In this document: one piece after another, positions 8,543 to 17,235 of the stretch | Position numbering within the stretch: the first letter of the stretch is position 1 | How the letters are laid out: each line of letters starts with the position of its first letter | Origin: Bradyrhizobium sp. NFR13 | GTDB taxonomy: Bacteria > Pseudomonadota > Alphaproteobacteria > Rhizobiales > Xanthobacteraceae | Direction of reading: 5' to 3' | NCBI RefSeq assembly: GCF_900114605.1 | Contig: NZ_FOTP01000004.1 | Coordinates: 310,001-374,000, forward strand | DNA: 64,000 nt | The notes under the pieces: model-generated | Seen by the model: only the letters and a program-made list of their open reading frames with translations | The model's database searches: none | What the model was told of the DNA's origin: nothing | Made by a program: the position numbers and the translations under genes

Positions 8543-9565
8543 ATGAAAAACATCGGCTTCCTCTCCTTCGGTCACTGGACCCCGTCCGCTTCGTCACAGA
8601 CGCGCTCGGCGGGCGATGCACTGCTGCAGTCCATCGATCTCGCCGTTGCCGCCGAGGAGCTCGGCGCTGACGGCGCCTATTTCCGGGTGCATCATTTCGC
8701 GCGCCAGCTCGCCGCACCGTTTCCTCTCCTCGCGGCCGTCGGCGCGCGCACCAAGAAGATCGAGATCGGCACCGCCGTGATCGACATGCGCTACGAGAAC
8801 CCGCTCTATATGGCGGAGGATGCCGGCAGCGCTGACTTGATCGCGGGCGGCCGGCTGCAGCTCGGCATATCCCGCGGCTCGCCGGAGCAGGTGATCGACG
8901 GCTATCGCTACTTTGGCTACGCGCCGGCAGACGGCCAGACCGATGCCGACATGGCGCGGCGGCACACCGAGGTGTTTCTCGACGTGTTGCAAGGCAAGGG
9001 CTTTGCGCAGCCCAATCCCAACCCGATGTTTCCGAACCCGCCGGGCCTGCTGCGGCTCGAGCCGCATAGCGAAGGCCTGCGCGAGCGCATCTGGTGGGGC
9101 GCCTCCACCAATGCGACGGCGGAATGGGCAGCCAAGCAGGGCATGAACCTGCAGTCGTCGACGCTGAAGATCGACGAGAGCGGCAAGCCCTTTCACGTGC
9201 AGCAGGCCGAACAGATCCGGCTCTATCGCGACGCCTGGAAGGCGGCAGGGCACACGCGCGACCCGCGCGTGTCAGTGAGCCGCAGCATCTTCGCGCTGGT
9301 GGACGATCGCGACCGCGCCTATTTCGGCCGGGGCAACGAGGGCGAGGACAAGGTCGGCTACCTGCACGGCACCGAGCGCGCCATCTTCGGCCGCAGCTTT
9401 GCAGCGGAGCCGGATGCACTGATCAAGCAGCTCAAGGGCGACGAGGCGATTGCCGAGGCCGACACGCTGCTGCTGACGGTGCCGAACCAGCTCGGCGTCG
9501 ACTACAACGCCCATGTGATCGAGGCGATCCTCAAGCACGTGGCGCCGGGGATGGGCTGGCGGTAG
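8543..9565 (+). CDS. Luciferase-like monooxygenase (LLM-class flavin-dependent oxidoreductase)
   Basis: 340 aa, the usual length for the family. Recognised by the TIM-barrel pattern of bacterial luciferase-like proteins: an N-terminal strand KNIGFLSFGHW, AEELGADGAYFRVHHFA at ~36-52, and IEIGTAVIDMRYENPLYMAED then GRLQLGISRGSPEQ at ~72-115, which forms the flavin-binding face. Such enzymes use FMNH2 or F420 to oxidise organic substrates; the substrate is not inferable. Cytoplasmic. It is a single-gene unit, with a candidate operator upstream and a long palindromic element downstream. AGGGAGG at 8508-8514 lies too far upstream to be a standard ribosome site, so the start rests on family alignment. 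Confidence 0.92.
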   Translation: MKNIGFLSFGHWTPSASSQTRSAGDALLQSIDLAVAAEELGADGAYFRVHHFARQLAAPFPLLAAVGARTKKIEIGTAVIDMRYENPLYMAEDAGSADLIAGGRLQLGISRGSPEQVIDGYRYFGYAPADGQTDADMARRHTEVFLDVLQGKGFAQPNPNPMFPNPPGLLRLEPHSEGLRERIWWGASTNATAEWAAKQGMNLQSSTLKIDESGKPFHVQQAEQIRLYRDAWKAAGHTRDPRVSVSRSIFALVDDRDRAYFGRGNEGEDKVGYLHGTERAIFGRSFAAEPDALIKQLKGDEAIAEADTLLLTVPNQLGVDYNAHVIEAILKHVAPGMGWR

Positions 9566-9577
9566 CTAACCACACGC

Positions 9578-9732
9578 CGTCATTCCGGGGCATGCGTCGC
9601 CGGCGAAGCCGGCAGAGCACGAACCCGGAATCCCGATGTGTTCATCATCCCGACATTCCGGGCGGCGGAGAGGTGACCGCCATGCCGAGATTCCGGGTTC
9701 GCGTGCGAAGGCGCACGCGCCCCGGAATGACG
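9578..9732. repeat. Long imperfect palindromic element (about 155 bp)
   Basis: CGTCATTCCGGGGC at 9578-9591 is the exact reverse complement of 9719-9732. A second pair (GAACCCGGAAT near 9620; ATTCCGGGTTC near 9690) nests inside. The whole gap between the LLM gene and the binding-protein gene is this one element. It is of the same general design as the one at 4118. Confidence 0.8.
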
Positions 9733-9753
9733 AGCCTAGTTGCTCATGCGCGC

Positions 9754-10779
9754 CTACTTCTCAAACCCAACCTTCCTGATCAGTGCAATCGCCGCCTTCT
9801 GGTTCGCAGCGATCGCATCGATATCAAGCGTATCGCTCGGAAACGCCCCTATCGCCGCGACCAGCGGGGCGCTCTCGGCGCCTTCAGTGACAGGATATTC
9901 CAGCTCGGCCGCGGCATAGATTTTCTGCGCGGCCGGTGTCACCAGGAACTCCAGAAACTTCAGCGCAGCGGCCTTATGCGGCGCGTGTTTCGCCAGTGCC
10001 GCGCCGGTGAGGTTCACATGCGTGCCGGCGCCGTCGAATGTCGTCGGCACCGTCTTCACCTTGTTGGCCCAGGCCGTCCAGTCCGCACCCTCGCGACCAT
10101 CGCGGAGCTGCGCCAGCGCCACGGTGTTGGCGATCCCGATACTGCATCGGCCTTCCGCAAGCTGGCGAATGACGTCGTTGTCCTTGCCTTCCGGCGCATG
10201 CGCCAGATTGGCCTTGATGCCGCGCAGCCAGGCCTCGGTGGCGTCCGCACCGTGATACACGAGATAGGCCGCAATCAGTGCGACATTGTTCTGATGCAAT
10301 GGCGAGCGGATGCAGAGCTGGCCGCGAAAGCGGGGATCGGCGAGATCCTCATAGCGGATCGCGCCTTGTGGTGAGTCATTGCGCACCACCACCACGCGCG
10401 GGCGCACCGACAGGCTGATCCATTCCCTGCCGCGCAGCTGCGGCGGGATTGCCCTGTCGAGCAGGGAAGAGCTGGTCGGTTGCGACAGATCGTTCGCGGC
10501 GAATTGCGATGTCTTGTCGAGGCCGATGGTCATCAGCACGTCGGCGGGGGAGGCGTCGCCCTCGGCCTTCATGCGCTTGACGAGATTGTCCTCGATATAA
10601 GTGAGCCTGACCGTGATCCCGGTCGCCGCCGTGAAGGATGCGATGACGGGTTCGACGAGCTGCGGCTCGCGCGTCGAATAGAGATTGATCTCTTCGGCGC
10701 GGCCGGTGGTCATGCCGAAGGAGAGCCACGTCGACACCAACGCGATCAGGAATGCGGTGGTGCGACGTGGCGTGGCCAT
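9754..10779 (-). CDS. Periplasmic ferric-iron-type ABC transporter substrate-binding protein (FbpA/FutA-like)
   Basis: 341 aa. A signal peptide spans ~1-28 (basic start, hydrophobic LIALVSTWLSFG, cleavage near GRA-EE). The mature protein begins EINLYSTREPQLVEPV, matching the opening of Fe(III)-binding proteins, and has TGITVRLTYIEDN, ADVLMTIGLDK and, near the end, KIYAAAELEYPVTEG, the conserved EYPV segment. It should bind ferric iron or a ferric chelate in the periplasm. It is downstream of the TonB siderophore receptor with a 2-base gap, so the two are one operon. The permease and ATPase expected for uptake are not adjacent and must lie elsewhere if this is part of an importer. Confidence 0.9.
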   Translation of the reverse strand: MATPRRTTAFLIALVSTWLSFGMTTGRAEEINLYSTREPQLVEPVIASFTAATGITVRLTYIEDNLVKRMKAEGDASPADVLMTIGLDKTSQFAANDLSQPTSSSLLDRAIPPQLRGREWISLSVRPRVVVVRNDSPQGAIRYEDLADPRFRGQLCIRSPLHQNNVALIAAYLVYHGADATEAWLRGIKANLAHAPEGKDNDVIRQLAEGRCSIGIANTVALAQLRDGREGADWTAWANKVKTVPTTFDGAGTHVNLTGAALAKHAPHKAAALKFLEFLVTPAAQKIYAAAELEYPVTEGAESAPLVAAIGAFPSDTLDIDAIAANQKAAIALIRKVGFEK

Positions 10780-10781
10780 GA

Positions 10782-13127
10782 TCAGAACTTCACCGTGGCT
10801 TCCAGCGAGAACCGGCGCACATCGCCGATCGCCACGTTCAGATTGTTGACTGCCGACGGATAGTAGGTTTGGTCGAACAGGTTCTTCACGTTGAACTGAT
10901 AGATCACCGGGAAGCCCATCTGCTTGATCTCATAGCTCGCGAACGTATCGGCAACCACATAGGACGGCAGGTAGAAACTATTGTTGGCATCGCCAGGGCG
11001 GTCGCTGACATAGCGCGCACCGCCGCCGATGCGCAGGCGACCGGGCAGAAGGGTGCCGAAGTCATAGACCATGAACAGCGAGGCTGTATTGAGCGCGACG
11101 TTCTGCAGCGCCTTGCCAATCAGCGTCGGATCGTCGGTCACGCGGGCATCGGTATAGCCGTAGCTGCCGATCATGCTGATATTGTCGGTCAGGCGCCCGG
11201 TGATATCAACCTCGAAGCCGCGTGAGCGCACCTTGCCGGCCGCGCGCACCTGATTCACGCTGCCGCTGATAGGAATCGACACGAGCACATTCTTCTTGTC
11301 GATGTCGTAGAATGCGACATTGCCCGACAGCCGCTTGTTGATATCGAACTTGATGCCGGTTTCCCACTGCACGCCTTCCTCAGGCTGGATGTTGGAGTCG
11401 ACTATGAAACCGAGGGGAGCGCCGGTGAACAAGTTGATTGTTGCAGTCGGCTTCAGCGACTCCGTGTAGCTGAGATACCAAGAGACCTCGTCGGTGAACT
11501 TGTAGATCACGCCGCCGATCGGTAGCACCTTGTCGCCGGCGAGGTTGGTGTTGGTAATGAATGGGTTTCGCCCACGGCCAGCAAGCTGCTCGTATTCCAT
11601 CCAGCGCACGCCGCCAACCAGCAGGAGCTGGTTGGTCAGATAGAACGTATCCTGGAGGAAGAGTGCGCGCGTCGACAGCGCGTCGGTCTGGTCGCTGTCG
11701 GTCGCGAGCACCGTCGTGCCGGGCGACAGCAGGCCATAGACTGGATTGTAGATATTGAAGACGTTCGGCGTGGCCTGCCGGATCAGGTCCTGCCGATAAA
11801 TCGTGCGATATTGCGCGTCGCCGCCGAACACCACGTCGTTGCGGAAGCCACCGGTCCAGACGGTGCCCTGCATATAGGAGGTGCCGGAGCTCACGTTGCT
11901 GAACGAATTGCGCGTGCCGTCATTGCTGCGGGTGATGAGGCCGGACACTGGATTAACGGTGACCATGCGGAGCTGGTTCGCGCTGAAGGTCTCGGTGTTG
12001 AAGCTGTAGGCGGCGTAGAGTTTCCAGTTCTCGTTGATGCGGTGATCCACCGAGGCCTGTATCAGGTCCGTCGTGCCCCACATGTTGTTGTAGGCTTCGT
12101 CGAGACGGCGCTCCCGCGGAATCGCAAGCGGCGTGTTGGTGCGGCTGTCGAGCGATGTGCCGCGGTCAAACGGATAGGAGAAGTCACGGTGCTCGTAGTT
12201 CAAGTGCACCGTGGTGTCGTCGCCATACCAGGACAGCGAAGGTGCGATCAACGTGTCGCGGCGGGTGCCGAAATTGCGCCAGTAATCCTCGCTCGTGCCA
12301 TAGGCGATGAAGCGATAGGCGAGGCCGTCATTGCCGATCGGGCCGGTGATATCGAAGGTGCCGTCGATGCCATTCTTCGAATTGCCATAGGTCGAGCCGA
12401 GCAGGGTGACCGAGCCGTGCTGATACAGATCGGGGCGCTTGCTGATCGTGTTGACGATGCCGCCGGGATCGACAATGCCGTAGAGCAGTGAGGCCGGGCC
12501 CTTCAGTACTTCGACGCTCTCCACCGCGGGATTGAGGCTGCGGCCCTGTACCAGTGGCAGGCCGTTGCGCATGATCGAGCCGTCGCGGTTGTCGCCGAAG
12601 CCGCGCCGGATCACGGCGTCGAGCGTACCGGCGAGCGTGTTGGTCTGGGTCACGCCGCTGATGTTCGAGAGCGCGTCATCGAGATTGCGCGGCAGCTGAT
12701 CCCTGATGACCTGCTCGGGTACGACGTTGACGGTTTGCGAGCTGTTGAGTGGCGGTTGGCCTGACCGCAGCGTCGTCGCATTCGGCATCGCGCGATAGCC
12801 GAGGATCTGTTCGTATTTCGCGGCAGCAGCGGCGATGGCGCGCTCGGTCGGTGTCGGCGGGGCGGGCGGTGGCGCGGCATTGCGGCGTGCAGCGACAGTG
12901 CGGGCGCGACTCGGCGCGGTGCTGGCGGCCCGGGCAGGCCGGCGTGCCTGTGCCGGCGATTCCACGGTGACAGGCGGCAGTGCCGTGCTCGATTGTGCGT
13001 TGGCGACCGACATGTCGGTGGAGAGATCACCCAGCAGGAACGTCGCGCCGATCAACCAATACGCGCGGCGCACCCTGAAGATGCTGCGTGCGTTGCTGTC
13101 GAGATTGCAATGGTTGTCCGTCGTCAC
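10782..13127 (-). CDS. TonB-dependent siderophore receptor
   Basis: 781 aa. An N-terminal signal region ends near VANAQS (~46). A proline/alanine-rich linker covers ~50-95, and the plug domain covers ~100-235 (VNVVPEQVIRDQLPRNLDDALSNISGV, VEVLKGPASLLYG, PGGIVNTISKRP). A 22-strand beta barrel follows, ending in the aromatic terminus SLEATVKF required for outer-membrane insertion. The barrel motif KFTDEVSWYLSYTESLKP is typical of ferrichrome/ferric-siderophore receptors. It imports a ferric siderophore using TonB energy and is co-transcribed with the iron-binding protein. Such genes are normally iron-regulated; I could not identify a convincing Irr or Fur-type box in the 388 bases upstream. Confidence 0.93.
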   Translation of the reverse strand: MTTDNHCNLDSNARSIFRVRRAYWLIGATFLLGDLSTDMSVANAQSSTALPPVTVESPAQARRPARAASTAPSRARTVAARRNAAPPPAPPTPTERAIAAAAAKYEQILGYRAMPNATTLRSGQPPLNSSQTVNVVPEQVIRDQLPRNLDDALSNISGVTQTNTLAGTLDAVIRRGFGDNRDGSIMRNGLPLVQGRSLNPAVESVEVLKGPASLLYGIVDPGGIVNTISKRPDLYQHGSVTLLGSTYGNSKNGIDGTFDITGPIGNDGLAYRFIAYGTSEDYWRNFGTRRDTLIAPSLSWYGDDTTVHLNYEHRDFSYPFDRGTSLDSRTNTPLAIPRERRLDEAYNNMWGTTDLIQASVDHRINENWKLYAAYSFNTETFSANQLRMVTVNPVSGLITRSNDGTRNSFSNVSSGTSYMQGTVWTGGFRNDVVFGGDAQYRTIYRQDLIRQATPNVFNIYNPVYGLLSPGTTVLATDSDQTDALSTRALFLQDTFYLTNQLLLVGGVRWMEYEQLAGRGRNPFITNTNLAGDKVLPIGGVIYKFTDEVSWYLSYTESLKPTATINLFTGAPLGFIVDSNIQPEEGVQWETGIKFDINKRLSGNVAFYDIDKKNVLVSIPISGSVNQVRAAGKVRSRGFEVDITGRLTDNISMIGSYGYTDARVTDDPTLIGKALQNVALNTASLFMVYDFGTLLPGRLRIGGGARYVSDRPGDANNSFYLPSYVVADTFASYEIKQMGFPVIYQFNVKNLFDQTYYPSAVNNLNVAIGDVRRFSLEATVKF

Positions 13128-13430
13128 TTTGTGTCGCCTTCGCGTTCGAGAAACATGCGCGGGCGATCTAGCAGTAGCTTTGAATGAAAACTTCGAATGG
13201 GAGGTTGAATCGCTCTAAAGCGACGAGATTGGCGAGCCTGTGTGTCTTCGATGATGCAGTTGCAAGGTGAGCCGCGACACGATTGAACAATCGACGTGCA
13301 TTTTGAGCAATTTGTAGCACGTGCATTCGAGCCGTCATCGGCACGCTGCGCGACTCTGTTTCAGAATTTGCAGATCGCAATTCGCGATATTCAGTCAGAC
13401 TCTGCAAGTCTGGAACGTTTCAAAAGACAG
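13128..13430. other. Non-coding region upstream of the TonB receptor gene
   Basis: More AT-rich than its surroundings and without a convincing gene. It contains a near-direct repeat of ACGTGCATT followed by GAGC (about 13291 and 13319) and a small palindrome CGATTGaaCAATCG near 13280. It must hold the receptor promoter on the minus strand; no consensus was clear. Confidence 0.5.
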
Positions 13431-13459
13431 GAGCCGCGGCATCATACGATGCGCGGCTC
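13431..13459 (-). terminator. Probable terminator of the DUF1476 gene
   Basis: GAGCCGCGGCATC and GATGCGCGGCTC pair almost perfectly around a 4-base loop. Read on the minus strand, the stem is followed by CTGTCTTTT, a partial U-run, 57 bases past the DUF1476 stop codon. Immediately before it (13463-13502) two inverted repeats interlock: GAAACGT/ACGTTTC and GAGTTGCA/TGCAACTC. Confidence 0.55.
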
Positions 13460-13515
13460 CATGAAACGTCGTGAGTTGCAGCGAGACGTTTCGTTGCAAC
13501 TCGAGGCTGTGAATC

Positions 13516-13839
13516 TCAGGTTCCGGCCTTCACCTGCGCGACGGCCTCAGCGGTCAGCTGATCCATCTTCACGCGGAGCTGCGCCTCGGTCATCGCGATG
13601 CCCTTGGCGGTGAGATCGGTGAGCACCTTGCGGACCACGTCGCCGTCGCCGGCTTCCTCGAAATCGGCTGTGACGACTTCCTTGGCATAGGCGGCGGCCT
13701 CGTCGCCGGACTTGCCGAGCTGTTCGGCGACCCACAGGCCCAAGAGCTTGTTGCGGCGGGCCTCGGCCTTGAACTTCTGGCTCTCATCGAGCGCAAACTT
13801 GTTCTCGAAGGCTTCGCCGCGCTTGTCGAATGATGACAT
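13516..13839 (-). CDS. DUF1476 protein, F1-ATPase zeta-subunit-type inhibitor
   Basis: 107 aa, the standard length. The start MSSFDKRGEAFENKFALDE and the following FKAEARRNKLLGLWVAEQLG are the hallmark of alphaproteobacterial DUF1476 proteins, homologous to the zeta subunit that inhibits reverse ATP hydrolysis by the F1Fo-ATP synthase in Paracoccus denitrificans. The C-terminal part (KVLTDLTAKGIAMTEAQLRVKMDQL) fits the four-helix fold. It probably acts in the cytoplasm on F1. It diverges from purC, sharing a ~345-base intergenic region. Confidence 0.93.
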   Translation of the reverse strand: MSSFDKRGEAFENKFALDESQKFKAEARRNKLLGLWVAEQLGKSGDEAAAYAKEVVTADFEEAGDGDVVRKVLTDLTAKGIAMTEAQLRVKMDQLTAEAVAQVKAGT

Positions 13840-14184
13840 GGTTAAGGTTCCCGTCGGGGTTGTTGGGCGGTCAGGACGACGTTGTAAACGCCGGTTCGGA
13901 GCTTAGATAAGGTCGAGATACCGTTGGAACAATCGGCCGCAAGGTCGCAGGCAACGGTATCGGGCAGGGCTTATCGGACCAGGCTTGCGCGAGCTTGGGG
14001 TAAACCCCCGCCGGACGGGCCGGGTCGATTGTACTGGCAGGGCCGATCGGGTAGGTTGCCGTCAGGCTCGGTTCTCGTTCTGTTTCTTCCCGTTCCTGGC
14101 CTTCACGGCAGCTCCGTCGTGGGTCGATCCCGTTATTCGGAGCACACCACATCCATGGATTTCAACAACACCCGGTACATCCCC

Positions 14185-14952
14185 ATGAGCCGTCGACGTC
14201 GCATTTATGAAGGCAAGGGCAAGGTCCTGTATGAAGGCCCGGAGCCCGGCACCCTGATCCAGCACTTCAAGGACGACGCGACCGCGTTCAATGCCAAGAA
14301 ACACCAGGTGATCGAGGGCAAGGGCGTCCTCAACAACCGGATTTCGGAATACCTGTTCCAGCATCTGAACGACATCGGCGTGCCGACTCATTTCATCCGC
14401 CGGCTCAACATGCGCGAGCAACTGATTCGCGAAGTCGAGATCGTGCCGCTGGAAGTCGTGGTCCGTAACGTGGCGGCTGGTTCGCTGTCGCAGCGCCTCG
14501 GCATCGAGGAAGGCACCCAGCTGCCCCGCTCGATCATCGAATTCTATTACAAGAACGATCAGCTCAACGACCCGATGGTCTCGGAAGAGCACATCACGGC
14601 GTTCGGCTGGGCCACCCCGCAGGAAATCGATGACATCATGGCGCTGGCCATCCGCGTCAACGACTTCCTCACGGGTCTTTTCCTCGGCATCGGCATCCGC
14701 CTCGTCGATTTCAAGATGGAATGCGGCCGCCTGTTCGAAAACGACATGATGCGCATCATCGTCGCCGACGAAATCTCGCCCGACTCATGCCGGCTGTGGG
14801 ATATCAAGTCGAACGAGAAGCTGGACAAGGATCGTTTCCGCCGGGATCTCGGCGGCGTGCTGGAGGCCTATACCGAGGTCGCCAAGCGTCTCGGCATTCT
14901 CTCCGAAAACGAACGCCCGATGGGCACCGGCCCGGTACTGGTCAAGAGCTGA
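14185..14952 (+). CDS. purC: Phosphoribosylaminoimidazole-succinocarboxamide (SAICAR) synthase
   Basis: 255 aa. Ligates aspartate to CAIR using ATP, step 8 of purine synthesis. Motifs visible: [16 protein letters not shown] (nucleotide-binding start), [42 protein letters not shown] and [14 protein letters not shown], all signature segments of PurC. Start taken at ATG 14185 ([10 protein letters not shown]), the usual first residues; an in-frame ATG at 14155 would add ten residues and cannot be excluded. The frame is open back to 13924 but that part does not look coded. First gene of purC-purS-purQ. The 345-base upstream region shows no recognisable riboswitch. Confidence 0.97.
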   Translation: MSRRRRIYEGKGKVLYEGPEPGTLIQHFKDDATAFNAKKHQVIEGKGVLNNRISEYLFQHLNDIGVPTHFIRRLNMREQLIREVEIVPLEVVVRNVAAGSLSQRLGIEEGTQLPRSIIEFYYKNDQLNDPMVSEEHITAFGWATPQEIDDIMALAIRVNDFLTGLFLGIGIRLVDFKMECGRLFENDMMRIIVADEISPDSCRLWDIKSNEKLDKDRFRRDLGGVLEAYTEVAKRLGILSENERPMGTGPVLVKS

Positions 14953-14962
14953 GGATCAAGAC

Positions 14963-15205
14963 GTGAAAGCCCGCGTAACTGTTACCCTGAAAAACGGCAT
15001 CCTTGACCCGCAGGGCAAGGCCATTGAAGGCGCGCTGAAGTCGCTCGGCGTCAATGGCATTGCCTCTGTGCGGCAGGGCAAGGTGTTCGACATCGAACTG
15101 AACGGCGCCGACGCGGCGAAAGCCGAAGAGGCGCTGAAGGCGGCAGCCGACAAGCTGTTGGCGAATACGGTGATCGAGAATTATCGCGTCGAAGTGCTGA
15201 GCTAG
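14963..15205 (+). CDS. purS: Phosphoribosylformylglycinamidine synthase subunit PurS
   Basis: 80 aa, the full family length. [29 protein letters not shown] is the diagnostic PurS start, and the protein ends in a short strand ([13 protein letters not shown]). PurS bridges PurQ and the short PurL so that ammonia from glutamine reaches the FGAR amidotransferase site. It lies 10 bases after purC and 10 bases before purQ, so the three are one transcript. The partner purL is 15 kb downstream at 30420. Confidence 0.97.
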   Translation: MKARVTVTLKNGILDPQGKAIEGALKSLGVNGIASVRQGKVFDIELNGADAAKAEEALKAAADKLLANTVIENYRVEVLS

Positions 15206-15215
15206 GTTACCCCCG

Positions 15216-15917
15216 ATGAAATCCGCCGTTCTCGTCTTCCCCGGAATCAACCGCGAACGCGACATGGCGCGGGCGCTCAAGCTGGCATCGGGGCAGGAGT
15301 CCACGATGGTCTGGCACGCCGAGACCTCGCTGCCCAAGGGCACCGATCTCGTCGTCGTACCCGGCGGCTTCTCCTACGGTGATTACCTGCGCTGCGGCGC
15401 CATCGCGGCGCGTTCGCCTGTGATGGACGCGGTACGCAAGTTTGCGGCTGATGGCGGCCTGGTGATGGGCGTCTGCAACGGCTTCCAGATTCTCTGCGAA
15501 TCCGGCCTGCTGCCGGGCATCCTGATGCGCAATGCCAAGCTGAAATTCCTCTGTCACGACGTGCATCTGCGCGTCGAACGCTCCGACACGGCGTTTACCC
15601 GTGGCTACAATGCCGGTCAGGTGATCCGCGTGCCGATCGCCCACGGCGAGGGCAACTACACCGCCGATGTCGAAACGCTGAAGCGCCTCGAAGGCGATGG
15701 CCGCGTGCTCTATCGCTATTGCTCGCCGACGGGCGAGGTTGGCGACATGCACAACATCAATGGCGCCGCCGCATCGATTGCCGGCATCGTCAGCGAGAAG
15801 GGCAACGTGCTCGGCATGATGCCGCATCCGGAAAATCACGTCGAAGACATCATGGGCTGCACCGACGGCCGCGGTCTGTTTGCTGGTCTTGTCGAGCATC
15901 TGGAGCGCGCTGCGTGA
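15216..15917 (+). CDS. purQ: Phosphoribosylformylglycinamidine synthase subunit PurQ (glutaminase)
   Basis: 233 aa. Class I glutamine amidotransferase: [17 protein letters not shown], the nucleophile elbow [17 protein letters not shown] with the catalytic Cys, and the C-terminal [10 protein letters not shown] with the catalytic His/Glu pair. It supplies ammonia to PurL through Pur[18 protein letters not shown] is the typical PurQ start. The stop TGA at 15915-15917 overlaps the GTG start of the following binding-protein gene. Confidence 0.97.
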   Translation: MKSAVLVFPGINRERDMARALKLASGQESTMVWHAETSLPKGTDLVVVPGGFSYGDYLRCGAIAARSPVMDAVRKFAADGGLVMGVCNGFQILCESGLLPGILMRNAKLKFLCHDVHLRVERSDTAFTRGYNAGQVIRVPIAHGEGNYTADVETLKRLEGDGRVLYRYCSPTGEVGDMHNINGAAASIAGIVSEKGNVLGMMPHPENHVEDIMGCTDGRGLFAGLVEHLERAA

Positions 15918-16885
15918 TCGCCGCTGTGGCGCGGCTGTCGAAGCTCGCCGCAGCGCTTGCGCTCGTGCTGGGGACGAGCGTCTCGGCATCTGCCGATGAT
16001 TATCCCAAACGCCCCATCACCATGATCGTGCCTTTCGCGGCCGGCGGTACGTCGGACGTCATCGCGCGTGCGGTGGCCGAGCAGATGGCGGTGCCGCTCG
16101 GCCAGACCATCATCATCGAGAACGTGGTCGGCGCCGGTGGCTCCACTGCGCTGGCCCGCGCGGCGCGGTCTGCGCCAGATGGTTACACCATCGCCATCGG
16201 CAATGCCGGTACCAGTGCGGCGACCTACACGATCTATCCGAAACTGTCCTTCACACCGGACTCCTTTGCTTCCATCGGCATGGTGGCCAAGACCTTCGGC
16301 GTCGTGGCGCTGCGCAAGGATTTCCCGGCTGACGATCTCAAGGGCTTCATCGCCTATGCCAAAGCCAATCCGGGCAAGGTCAATCTCGGCCATGCCGGGA
16401 TCGGCTCCTCGAATTACCTGATCTGCAAGAGCTTCGTGCAGGCCGCCGGCATCGATGTCACGCTGGTCGGCTATCGCGGCGCGGCGCCGGCGCTCACCGA
16501 TGCCATAGGTGGCCAGATCGATGGCGTCTGCGATTCCGCGGCCTCCGTCTCGCAGGCCATTGACGACAAGCTCGTGAAGGGCATTGTGGTCGGCTCGACC
16601 GTGCGGCTGGCGACACTGCCTGATTTGCCGACGTCGGCAGAAGCCGGGCTGCCCGAATTCGAGGCGCAGGGCTGGAATGGCCTGTTCGCGCCGAAGGGCA
16701 CGCCGCCGGAGATCGTCGCCAAACTTAACGCGGCGGCGCGGGCGTCGGTTGAGAGCGATCTGGTGAAGAAGCGTTTCCGCGATCTGTCGACCGTGGCGCC
16801 CGATGCCGATGAGCATGCACCTGAGGTGCTGCAGCAACTGGTGACGCGGGATGTGGCGAAATACAACAAGCTCCTGACGCCGTAG
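15914..16885 (+). CDS. Bug/TctC-family periplasmic substrate-binding protein
   Basis: 323 aa from GTG 15914, whose GTGA overlaps the purQ stop; this start gives an immediate signal peptide ([20 protein letters not shown], cleavage near SASA-DDYP). The mature start [25 protein letters not shown] is the Bug/TctC signature (YP.kpi..ivPf.aGG..D...R), followed by [11 protein letters not shown]-type and [10 protein letters not shown] segments. Bug proteins bind carboxylates for tripartite tricarboxylate transporters. No tctA/tctB membrane partner is nearby, which is common because Bug proteins are numerous orphans. Coupling to a purine gene is unusual; the ligand is not inferable. Confidence 0.9.
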   Translation: MIAAVARLSKLAAALALVLGTSVSASADDYPKRPITMIVPFAAGGTSDVIARAVAEQMAVPLGQTIIIENVVGAGGSTALARAARSAPDGYTIAIGNAGTSAATYTIYPKLSFTPDSFASIGMVAKTFGVVALRKDFPADDLKGFIAYAKANPGKVNLGHAGIGSSNYLICKSFVQAAGIDVTLVGYRGAAPALTDAIGGQIDGVCDSAASVSQAIDDKLVKGIVVGSTVRLATLPDLPTSAEAGLPEFEAQGWNGLFAPKGTPPEIVAKLNAAARASVESDLVKKRFRDLSTVAPDADEHAPEVLQQLVTRDVAKYNKLLTP

Positions 16886-17091
16886 TCGTCCTATGTCAGA
16901 AGGCGCTTCATTGTCGCGCCTCCACCATTTCAGCACCGCCCATTGTCTCATTACGGGGCGATGGCCTGATATTTGCCCTCTGATATTTACCAAAGTCCCT
17001 CTGAAGTCGCCGCGTGCGATTGTCGGATCCAGCACGATATTCTCGTCAGGCCTCGACAGGTTGCTTTTGAAGCGAGTTGGGCATCAAATAG

Positions 17092-17235
17092 CACGCAGAG
17101 GTCGCAGGCTCGGTCGAAGGCGACCTGAAGCGGACTTTCCAAGTCTATTGTGGCCACGTCTATTACGGCGCGTGGTTTCTGAAGTGCTCGACGGTTGGCT
17201 ACCAGCGTGTCTCGGCAGTTGGAGAGACTGCATGA
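17092..17235 (+). other. Short open frame, possible gene remnant or small protein ahead of the patatin gene
   Basis: Within the otherwise empty 346-base gap 16886-17231, a 47-codon frame runs from just after a TAG (17089-17091) to TGA at 17233-17235, which touches the patatin start codons (ATGATG). It reads as protein-like sequence with Cys/Tyr/Trp-rich content (VYCGHVYYGAWFLKCS). No ATG, GTG or TTG is present in it, so it needs a CTG start (17125) or is the 3' stub of a decayed gene. I do not recognise it. The rest of the gap shows nothing. Confidence 0.25.

Noticed and set aside
13128-13300. Irr/Fur/RirA box ahead of the TonB receptor
   Set aside because: Partial matches such as TTGAA...TTCGAA fall short of the consensus symmetry or spacing.
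13840-14184. Purine-type riboswitch upstream of purC
   Set aside because: I could not match the conserved purine-riboswitch core or the loop pairing; only generic GC-rich structure is present.
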